The notes below the pieces were generated by a model. The model worked only from the letters and a program-made list of their open reading frames with translations. It ran no database searches and was not told the DNA's origin. From an uncultured Caulobacteraceae bacterium (GTDB lineage: Bacteria > Pseudomonadota > Alphaproteobacteria > Caulobacterales > Caulobacteraceae): a DNA stretch of 16,360 nucleotides. The number at the start of each line of letters is the position of its first letter. Position 1 is the stretch's first letter. Location: NCBI GenBank assembly GCA_937952995.1, contig CALFYB010000261.1:1-16360 (forward strand), read 5' to 3'. This document shows positions 7,772-13,381 of this stretch, piece by piece. Position numbers and translations under genes: made by a program.

Positions 7772-8506
7772 ATGAACCCGATCATCATTATCCCCGCCCG
7801 ACTCGCTGCCACCCGACTTCCGGGCAAGCCCCTAGCCATGATTGGCGGGGTGCCGATGATCGTTCGGGTCCTGCGGCAAGCCGAAGCGGCTATGGCGGGA
7901 CCGGTTGCTGTCGCGGCAGGCGATCAGGCCATCGTCGATGCGGTTGAGGCCGCAGGCGGCCGGGCGGTCCTAACCGATCCGAACCTACCCTCGGGCTCTG
8001 ACAGGATCCTCGCAGCCCTCGACGTGCTGGACCCCAAGGGCGCGCATGATGTGGTGGTGAACCTTCAGGGCGACATCCCGTTTATCCCACCCAGCGCCCT
8101 CTCCTCCTGCACAGACCTTCTAGCCGCCGAGCCGACTTGCGACATCGCCACCTTGGTCGCGCCGGAAACCAAATTGGCCGATCGCACCGACCCGGACCTG
8201 CCTAAAGCCATCGTCGCGATGGACGCAGACCATCGTCGTGGGCGCGCCCTCTATTTTACGCGCTCGACCCTCTATGGCGACGCGCCGGTCTGGCTCCACA
8301 TCGGCATCTATGCCTATCGCCGCGAGGCCTTGCTGCGTTTCAACGCCGCCTCACCCTCGCCATTGGAACGGTTGGAGCGGCTAGAACAGCTTCGGGCGCT
8401 CGAGATGGGCCTGTCGATCTGGGCCTCGGCGGTGGACAGTTTCCCCATCTCGGTGGATACCCCTTCGGACCTCGAGGCCGCCTGTGCTTTCGCAGCCAAA
8501 CTCTAA
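7772..8506 (+). CDS. kdsB: 3-deoxy-manno-octulosonate cytidylyltransferase (CMP-Kdo synthetase)
   Basis: A 244-residue cytosolic enzyme that activates Kdo with CTP to CMP-Kdo for lipopolysaccharide core synthesis. The N-terminal nucleotide-binding signature IIPARLAATRLPGKPLAMIGG is clear, followed by the family blocks DPNLPSGSDRI, VVVNLQGDIPFIPP and the C-terminal HIGIYAYRREALLRF, PSPLERLERLEQLRALEMG and VDTPSDLEAA. Length is normal for KdsB. The frame opens with a TTG at 7766, but the ATG at 7772 gives the conventional N-terminus MNPIIIIPAR, so I use that. The ribosome binding site is weak (GGA about 9 bases upstream). pheA starts 15 bases after the stop on the same strand, so the two probably share a transcript although the pathways are unrelated. 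Confidence 0.95.
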   Translation: MNPIIIIPARLAATRLPGKPLAMIGGVPMIVRVLRQAEAAMAGPVAVAAGDQAIVDAVEAAGGRAVLTDPNLPSGSDRILAALDVLDPKGAHDVVVNLQGDIPFIPPSALSSCTDLLAAEPTCDIATLVAPETKLADRTDPDLPKAIVAMDADHRRGRALYFTRSTLYGDAPVWLHIGIYAYRREALLRFNAASPSPLERLERLEQLRALEMGLSIWASAVDSFPISVDTPSDLEAACAFAAKL

Positions 8507-8521
8507 CCGGATCAGTCGCCC

Positions 8522-9370
8522 ATGACGTCCCTTCCAAAGATCGCCTTCCAAGGCGAACTCGGCGCTAACAGCCACGAAGCCTGCTCGCTGCATTTTCCGG
8601 GCTATGAGGCCGTGCCCTGCCCGACCTTTGACGAAGCCTTCGAGGCGGTGCGCAGCGGGGCCTGTACGCTGGCCATGATCCCGGTCGAAAATTCTGTTGC
8701 CGGGCGCGTGGCTGATGTCCACCACCTACTGCCATCATCCGGCCTGAAGATCATCGGTGAGCGGTTCATGGCCATTCACCATCAATTGCTGGCCAATCGC
8801 GGCGTCAGCCTAGGTCAGGTGCGCGAAGTATCGAGCCACGTGATGGCGCTCGCCCAATGTCGCAAGGTGATCCGGACGCTTGGGCTGACCGCGCATATTG
8901 TTGGCGATACGGCCGGTGCAGCGCGCTTCCTTGCTGCCAATCCCGACCCGACCCAAGCGGCGATTGCATCGCGCATGGCCGCAGAGCTCTACGGTCTGGA
9001 CATTCTCGAGAGGGACATTGAGGACGCGGCCCACAATACCACGCGCTTCTTGGTGATGACGGCCGATCCAGCTCCCGCCGCTCCGCCCAGCGAGGCGCGC
9101 TGCGTTACCAGCTTCGTGTTCCGCGTGCGCAATCTTCCCGCCGCCCTCTATAAGGCCCTCGGCGGGTTCGCGACCAACGGCGTCAATATGAGCAAGCTGG
9201 AAAGCTATATGGAGGACGGGGCCTTCACCGCCACCATGTTCTATGCCGAGGTCGATGGCCGCCCCGAAGACGCTGCCATGAAGCTGGCCTTCGAGGAACT
9301 GGGCTTCTTTACAGACCGGTTTGAGGTTCTCGGCGTCTATCCCGCAGACCCCTTCCGGTCCTTAGGCTAG
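8522..9370 (+). CDS. pheA: Prephenate dehydratase (monofunctional) with ACT domain
   Basis: A 282-residue enzyme that turns prephenate into phenylpyruvate in phenylalanine synthesis. The catalytic PDT domain spans about 5-180 and includes IAFQGELGANSHEA, the IPVENSVAGRV block and the Thr-Arg-Phe motif TRFLVM at 174-179. A linker rich in Ala and Pro leads to a C-terminal ACT domain (about 194-275), the usual phenylalanine sensor. In that domain the classical GALV and ESRP sequences read PAALYKAL and LESYM (226-230); I recall ESY rather than ESR as normal for alphaproteobacterial PheA, so feedback control should not be assumed lost. There is no chorismate mutase domain. The stop codon shares the bases CTAG with the stop of nudC on the other strand. 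Confidence 0.94.
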   Translation: MTSLPKIAFQGELGANSHEACSLHFPGYEAVPCPTFDEAFEAVRSGACTLAMIPVENSVAGRVADVHHLLPSSGLKIIGERFMAIHHQLLANRGVSLGQVREVSSHVMALAQCRKVIRTLGLTAHIVGDTAGAARFLAANPDPTQAAIASRMAAELYGLDILERDIEDAAHNTTRFLVMTADPAPAAPPSEARCVTSFVFRVRNLPAALYKALGGFATNGVNMSKLESYMEDGAFTATMFYAEVDGRPEDAAMKLAFEELGFFTDRFEVLGVYPADPFRSLG

Positions 9371-10296
9371 AACCCTTCAACCCACGCCTTCAGGATGGTG
9401 TGGGCGATCGCCAGCGGCGGCGGGGCAAAGACGCCTGGCAGGTCACCCTTGAGCAGGGCTGCGGCCTCGTCGCGGCTGAACCAGCGCACCTCTTCCAGTT
9501 CGGTCTCGTCGGGCGTGGCCTCATCGTCGCTGACCTCGGCGATCAAGCCAATCATCAGGCTGGAGGGATAGGGCCAAGGCTGGGTGGAGTGATAGCGCAC
9601 CGAAAGGGCGGTTAGGCCCGACTCTTCCTTCACCTCGCGGGCGCAGGCCTCCTCAATCGATTCGCCCGGCTCTAGAAACCCAGCGAGGGCTGAGAACATG
9701 CCCTTCGGCCAGATGGCTTGACGGCCGAGCAGGCAGCGCTCGCCGAACACGGGCAGCATGATGACGACCGGGTCTGTGCGCGGGAAATGCTCGCCTTTGC
9801 AAGAGGGACAGGCCCGCTTCCAGCCCCCTTCGCGCACTTCACTCGGCTGACCACAGGCCGAGCAATATTTATGACGACGCCGCCATTCAAACAGGCTTTT
9901 GGCGGTCGACAGGATGGCGGCGTCGGACGCAGGCAAGCGCGGCGCGACTGCACGCAGGTCTTCGAACCGGCCTAGGCCATTCAGCGGCCCTTCGGCCGGA
10001 TCCGCGCCACCTTCAAGATCAACGGCAAAAACGGCGGTATCTTTCCAAAGGCCCATAAAGGCCAAGCGCTCTTGGCCACCCGCCAATTCCCCGGCCAAGC
10101 TGGCGCGCAAATAAGCGATCTGAACGCTCTTGGGCGCGGCACCGTTCTCGACCAGCGGCTTGCCGTTCCAGATGGCAACCGCCAAGGAACTGGGATCAGC
10201 CAGCTTTTCAGCCAACCAGGCCTCATCGGTGCGACGATCACTGACCCGATCTAACGGGTTACCGGCAAAGGTATTGACGAACGTTTGCAGGGCCAT
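9367..10296 (-). CDS. nudC: NAD(H) pyrophosphatase / RNA decapping Nudix enzyme NudC
   Basis: A 309-residue Nudix hydrolase that cleaves NADH or NAD to the mononucleotides and, in studied members, removes NAD caps from RNA 5' ends. The four-Cys zinc ribbon is present (Cys145, Cys148, Cys163, Cys166) and is followed by FPRTDPVVIML. The Nudix box G(x5)E(x7)REVxEExGL lies at 206-228 with every consensus residue. Downstream, TQPWPYPSS (238-246) corresponds to the SQPWPFPxS array that sets NADH pyrophosphatases apart from other Nudix enzymes; the first Ser and the Phe are replaced by Thr and Tyr. The ATG at 10294-10296 has GAGG about 8 bases upstream. It is convergent with pheA with a 4-base overlap. 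Confidence 0.94.
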   Translation of the reverse strand: MALQTFVNTFAGNPLDRVSDRRTDEAWLAEKLADPSSLAVAIWNGKPLVENGAAPKSVQIAYLRASLAGELAGGQERLAFMGLWKDTAVFAVDLEGGADPAEGPLNGLGRFEDLRAVAPRLPASDAAILSTAKSLFEWRRRHKYCSACGQPSEVREGGWKRACPSCKGEHFPRTDPVVIMLPVFGERCLLGRQAIWPKGMFSALAGFLEPGESIEEACAREVKEESGLTALSVRYHSTQPWPYPSSLMIGLIAEVSDDEATPDETELEEVRWFSRDEAAALLKGDLPGVFAPPPLAIAHTILKAWVEGF

Positions 10297-10337
10297 AAGC
10301 CGTCCTCAAATTCTTAAATGTGTCAGCGCCGCGCGGA

Positions 10338-10364
10338 GCCGGTCCGGGATTGCCCCGAACCGGC
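10338..10364. terminator. Hairpin downstream of the HD-domain gene, ahead of nudC
   Basis: Arms GCCGGTCCGGG (10338-10348) and CCCCGAACCGGC (10353-10364) form a GC-rich stem with one C/A mismatch around a 4-base loop. It lies between the stop of the HD gene and the start of nudC, both on -. No T run follows on either strand, so intrinsic termination is doubtful; it may be a transcript-stabilising structure or part of the nudC leader. Confidence 0.4.
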
Positions 10365-10410
10365 CCGCTTCGCAAGAGCTTGGATGTGGCTTTACAGCCC
10401 GTGCTTGATG

Positions 10411-11007
10411 TTACGCTTCAGACTTCACGTAGATCGAGCGTTTTACGGTCGAGAACACCCGCTGCACCATTGGCTCGAAGGCACTCAAGGGCATGCTCTC
10501 ATAGGCCGGATCGAAGGCAGCCTGATCGTAGAGATGGCAGAACTGAGCGGTGTGCTCAAAAGCCGGATGACCACGATGCTGCTCACGGGCCTCGCGGTCC
10601 AAACCGATATAATGGAAGAAATAATAGCCTTGGAAAATGCCGTGCTGCTCGACCATCCAATGGTTCTGCTCGCTCACAAAGGGCTTGAGAATAGCGGCAG
10701 CGATGTCGGCATGATTACGCGGGCCAAGAATGTCGCCCATATCGTGCAATAGGGCGCAGATGACATATTCCTCGTCGCGGCCATCCTTAAAGGCGCGGGT
10801 CGCGGTTTGCAGGCTGTGCTCTAGCCGATCCACAGCAAAACCACCGCAATCGCCATCAAGCATCTTCAGGTGCGACAGGACCCGATTGGGCAGATCACGA
10901 ACAAAGGGGCCCATGGACTTACCGATAATGGCCCAGTCTTCGGCTGTGCCTTCCGTCATGGCGTGGAACTTGGCGGATTCAGTCGAGGGGGAATGGCCGT
11001 CAGCCAT
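10411..11007 (-). CDS. HD-domain protein with a PhnZ/MIOX-like diiron oxygenase ligand set
   Basis: A 198-residue HD-superfamily protein. The candidate metal ligands are His64 (RLEHSLQTA), His88-Asp89 (CALLHDMGD), His99 (NHADIAA), His122 (EQHGIFQ) and Asp161 (LYDQAAFDP). This six-ligand pattern is that of the mixed-valent diiron oxygenases PhnZ and myo-inositol oxygenase. The 24-residue step from the first His to the HD pair and the 23-residue step between the third and fourth His agree with those enzymes as I remember them. The EHSLQTA segment is also close to PhnZ. The conserved C-terminal run YDQAAFDPAYESMPLSAFEPMVQRVF suggests a distinct subfamily. Plain annotation would call it a phosphohydrolase, which cannot be excluded. 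The ATG has GGAG 7 bases upstream (11015-11018). No phosphonate or inositol genes are nearby, so the substrate is unknown. Confidence 0.8.
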   Translation of the reverse strand: MADGHSPSTESAKFHAMTEGTAEDWAIIGKSMGPFVRDLPNRVLSHLKMLDGDCGGFAVDRLEHSLQTATRAFKDGRDEEYVICALLHDMGDILGPRNHADIAAAILKPFVSEQNHWMVEQHGIFQGYYFFHYIGLDREAREQHRGHPAFEHTAQFCHLYDQAAFDPAYESMPLSAFEPMVQRVFSTVKRSIYVKSEA

Positions 11008-11075
11008 GGCGCGTCTCCATAGGATGGTGTTTTTATGATCGTGCGCCGGTCAGATCGTCTCGTCAACAAAACCGG

Positions 11076-11103
11076 TTGCTGACAAGCAAGATGGGATTGT
11101 CTA
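11076..11103 (+). promoter_or_regulatory. Possible promoter of tRNA-Gly
   Basis: TTGCTG at 11076-11081 and TGTCTA at 11098-11103 are 16 bases apart and would place a start a few bases before the tRNA at 11117. The match to a housekeeping -35/-10 pair is only moderate, and the call rests largely on position. Confidence 0.35.
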
Positions 11104-11116
11104 GAAGACCCATCAG

Positions 11117-11190
11117 GCGGGCATGATGTAGTGGTAGCCTGCGAGCTTCCCAAGCTTGTCGTGAGGGTTCGATTCCCTCTGCCCGCTCCA
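11117..11190 (+). tRNA. tRNA-Gly (anticodon CCC)
   Basis: A full cloverleaf can be drawn in 74 bases. The 7-bp acceptor stem pairs GCGGGCA (11117-11123) with TGCCCGC (11180-11186). The anticodon stem CGAGC/GCTTG holds the loop TTCCCAA with anticodon CCC at 11149-11151, which reads GGG glycine codons. The T arm is GAGGG, TTCGATT, CCCTC. The discriminator is T and the CCA end is encoded (11188-11190). No integrase or repeated tRNA end is seen nearby, so there is no sign of use as an attachment site. Confidence 0.96.
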
Positions 11191-11260
11191 ACACCACCTG
11201 CCTAGCCATACTGAAGGGCGATTTGCGCAATCTCGTAGTGCCGTTTCAGAAGCGAATGCC

Positions 11261-11950
11261 GTGAGAGATCGTCTTGGCGCATCTTTGCTTGGATCCCTAT
11301 TGATCCTCATGGCGGGTCTGTCATCGGCACCCGCCCTAGCCGCGCCGTCACATGGGTTGAAAGACCATATTGCCCGGCTCCAAAAACCCCTTCTGACACG
11401 CCAGCCCGCCGTTGAGATGTCGGACCTCATTGTCGACCTCATGCCGAAGTCGGGAACCCGCTTTGACTGGGAGCCAGACCTAGCATCTTCGGTTATCTGG
11501 CTGTCAGACAAGCCCGGCCGCACCCAGCAAGGTGACTTTATGCGTCAAGCTTTGGCGCGCATTCATACCCAAGGCACCGCGCCGGTGGCACTGCGACGTC
11601 GCAGACGCGAGGCGGGTTGGACCCTAAAGCTGATGACTGACCAGCCCATGTCCCTTGGACCTCGCTGGATCGAAATTTCCCCAGGCATGCCCGGAAAGGG
11701 CTGTTTTGGCATCTTCTACTCGGGCTGCCTGTTCACCGCCGAACAGGTCTTCGCTAGCGCGCCCCTGAACCCGCGCTTGCAGTGCCGGGTCGGAGATATG
11801 TTTAGTTTCAATCAGATATACCGAGTTTCATCGCCCGGACGAACCGATGTGTTGGTGGTCTATAGCTATACCAATGCGGACGAAGATGAGCTTTCTTGGG
11901 TCGAGATTCACAAGGTCAGCGACCTCAAACTTTTTTGCAAAAACTCGTAA
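11261..11950 (+). CDS. Secreted protein of unknown function
   Basis: I do not recognise this 229-residue protein. It starts with GTG, since no ATG in frame lies upstream; an internal ATG at codon 17 would remove most of the signal peptide. Residues 1-28 form a typical Sec signal: a basic start (MRDRLG), a hydrophobic core (LLGSLLILMAGL) and a cleavage site near PALAA. The mature part has a first half with many basic residues (LRRRRREAGW) and a second half with Cys in PGKGCFGIFYSGCLF, LQCRVGD and FCKNS, which could form disulfides in the periplasm. Segments RWIEISPG and TDVLVVYSYTNADED look like beta strands. It lies alone between the tRNA and the flagellin gene, with no obvious operon partner. 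The ribosome binding site is weak. Confidence 0.72.
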   Translation: MRDRLGASLLGSLLILMAGLSSAPALAAPSHGLKDHIARLQKPLLTRQPAVEMSDLIVDLMPKSGTRFDWEPDLASSVIWLSDKPGRTQQGDFMRQALARIHTQGTAPVALRRRRREAGWTLKLMTDQPMSLGPRWIEISPGMPGKGCFGIFYSGCLFTAEQVFASAPLNPRLQCRVGDMFSFNQIYRVSSPGRTDVLVVYSYTNADEDELSWVEIHKVSDLKLFCKNS

Positions 11951-12101
11951 TTTTAGACTTGCGCATTTTCGATAGCTTATGATAGCTCTCGAGGTACTGG
12001 ACAGTAGCGATAACTTTCGAGTTGAGCTGCTGGTCCTGCCATAGGGCAAAATGCCCCCGGACTTAAAATGAGCCCGGACACCTCGAAGAAGGAACATCGT
12101 C
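11951..12101 (+). promoter_or_regulatory. Flagellin promoter and leader region with short direct repeats
   Basis: The 151 bases before flagellin contain two exact direct repeats: GATAGCT at 11971-11977 and 11981-11987 (10-bp period), and CCCGGAC at 12056-12062 and 12073-12079. A small stem GGGC/GCCC (12044-12047, 12053-12056) lies between. AAGGA about 8 bases before the ATG is a good ribosome binding site. Caulobacter flagellins usually have sigma-54 promoters and leaders under FlbT control; I could not find a sequence with both the -24 GG and -12 GC elements at correct spacing. Confidence 0.45.
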
Positions 12102-12941
12102 ATGGCGCTGAACAGCGTTAACACGAACTCGCAGGCAATGATTGCTCTGCAAAATCTGAACGCAACCGGCACTGAGCTGGGCGTAAGCCAAACCCGCATT
12201 TCAACTGGTCACAAGGTCGACAGCGCCAAAGACAACGGCTCGACTTGGGCCATCGCGCAGTCGATGCGTGCCAATTCCCGCTCTTTGAATGCCGTTCGCG
12301 ACTCCTTGCAGCGCGGGCAATCCACCATCGACGTCGCGATGGCCGCCGCCGGTTCGATTTCGGATCTGCTGCTGCAAATGAAAGAAAAGGCGCTTGCCGC
12401 CTCCGATACCACGCTGGACACGGCCAGCCGCGAAGCCCTGAATGTGGACTTCAAAGCCTTGCGCGACCAAATCGGCAAGACGGTCGACAATGCCGAATTC
12501 AACGGCTCGAACATGATCAAGACCGGTGGGTCGAGCATCTTTGCGCTAGCCAATGCTTCTGGGACCAACCGCCTGACCGTTTCGGCGCAATCCTTGGCGC
12601 TGGGCAGCACGAACCTGACGGGCATCGGTAGCACCGCGAGCCTTCAGTCCAACACGGCCTCTACCGCCTTGGCTATGATTGCCACGGTTAACACCGCGAT
12701 CGGCAAGGTCAGCACCGCACTGTCGAAGCTCGGAACCGGGTCAAAGGCCTTGGATATGCACCTGACCTTCATCAACAAGCTGCAAGACAGCATCGATGCC
12801 GGGGTTGGAAACCTCGTAGACGCCGATCTGGCCAAGGAAAGTGCCAAGATACAATCCCTGCAGACACGCCAACAGCTCGGCGTGCAGGCCTTGGCCATTG
12901 CCAACTCATCGACCCAAATTATGCTGAGTCTTTTCAAGTAG
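12102..12941 (+). CDS. Flagellin (short Caulobacter type)
   Basis: A 279-residue structural subunit of the flagellar filament, exported through the flagellar type III system. The conserved N-terminal D0/D1 region is clear (ALNSVNTNSQAMIALQNLNATGTELGVSQTRISTGHKVDSAKDNGS), as is the C-terminal D1/D0 helix (DADLAKESAKIQSLQTRQQLGVQALAIANSSTQIMLSLFK). The middle is short (about 130-200, Ser/Thr/Ala-rich) and lacks large D2/D3 domains. Its length is like the Caulobacter FljJ-FljO flagellins, of which cells usually have several copies, so I cannot say which paralogue this is. There is no Cys. The gene stands alone with its own leader and is followed by a strong terminator, so it is probably transcribed as a single-gene unit. 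Confidence 0.95.
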   Translation: MALNSVNTNSQAMIALQNLNATGTELGVSQTRISTGHKVDSAKDNGSTWAIAQSMRANSRSLNAVRDSLQRGQSTIDVAMAAAGSISDLLLQMKEKALAASDTTLDTASREALNVDFKALRDQIGKTVDNAEFNGSNMIKTGGSSIFALANASGTNRLTVSAQSLALGSTNLTGIGSTASLQSNTASTALAMIATVNTAIGKVSTALSKLGTGSKALDMHLTFINKLQDSIDAGVGNLVDADLAKESAKIQSLQTRQQLGVQALAIANSSTQIMLSLFK

Positions 12942-12984
12942 GGGTAGCCGGCAGGTGAATCGGTAACCCTGGTTTGCACTTCGA

Positions 12985-13017
12985 GGGGCGGTCTGGCGAA
13001 AGCTGGCCGCCCCTTTT
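12985..13017 (+). terminator. Rho-independent terminator of flagellin
   Basis: GGGGCGGTC (12985-12993) pairs with GGCCGCCCC (13005-13013), including one G-T pair, around an 11-base loop. TTTT follows at 13014-13017. It lies 43 bases after the flagellin stop and should end the transcript before the AT-rich region. Confidence 0.85.
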
Positions 13018-13381
13018 GGCCGTTTAAGAAGCGTCAACAAAGAACCACATTATCATATTATTTATCGCTAAAATAATGATACCGCCCCAAACGAAAACGC
13101 ATAAAATTTCATAAAACGAAAATAATTATTGTATTTATTTGTCATGAATATTCATAAATTACCGCCAATTACCGGCTACAGTTTAAATATTTACCGAACA
13201 TGTGTGATTGAATAGTTTTATATTGTTCGGAGATTTACTAAAATCGATCATGAAAAATTTCTCCAGAAGATAGTCAAAGGTTTTGAAATTTCGAGATTTA
13301 CTGAGTTTTAATCAACTAAACGATAGTAGGAATAAACGACCGTGATCTCACCAGCCATGCTGGGAACCAGGGGCCTTCGCC
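13018..13381. promoter_or_regulatory. AT-rich gene-free region upstream of the globin chemoreceptor, rich in short repeats
   Basis: These 364 bases hold no credible gene and are far richer in A and T than any coding part of the window, most strongly from about 13040 to 13340. Exact direct repeats are AAACGAAAA (13089, 13114), CATAAAA (13100, 13110), AATTACCG (13157, 13167) and GAGATTTACT (13230, 13293). ATGAATATTCAT at 13144-13155 is a perfect 12-bp palindrome. CCGAACA (13194-13200) and TGTTCGG (13224-13230) are inverted. A two-part inverted repeat also spans 13051-13081. Runs of AAAA at 13094, 13103 and 13113 are close to one helical turn apart, which would favour curved DNA. It probably controls the chemoreceptor gene; I cannot name the regulator. 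An AGGGG about 8 bases before the ATG serves as the ribosome binding site. Confidence 0.55.

Noticed and set aside
8522..9370. Loss of phenylalanine feedback in PheA because the ESRP motif is changed
   Set aside because: The LESY form seems usual in alphaproteobacterial PheA, so it is not evidence for lost regulation.
11117..11190. tRNA-Gly as an integration site of an island
   Set aside because: No integrase gene and no repeated copy of the tRNA 3' end are found in the window.
12031..12048. Possible sigma-54 promoter TGG...GG before flagellin
   Set aside because: The -24 GG is followed at the right distance by GG instead of GC, so the match is not good enough.
13144..13215. A 23-codon ORF starting MNIHKLPP in the AT-rich region
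   Set aside because: No ribosome binding site precedes it, and it coincides with the palindrome and repeats, which explain the sequence better.
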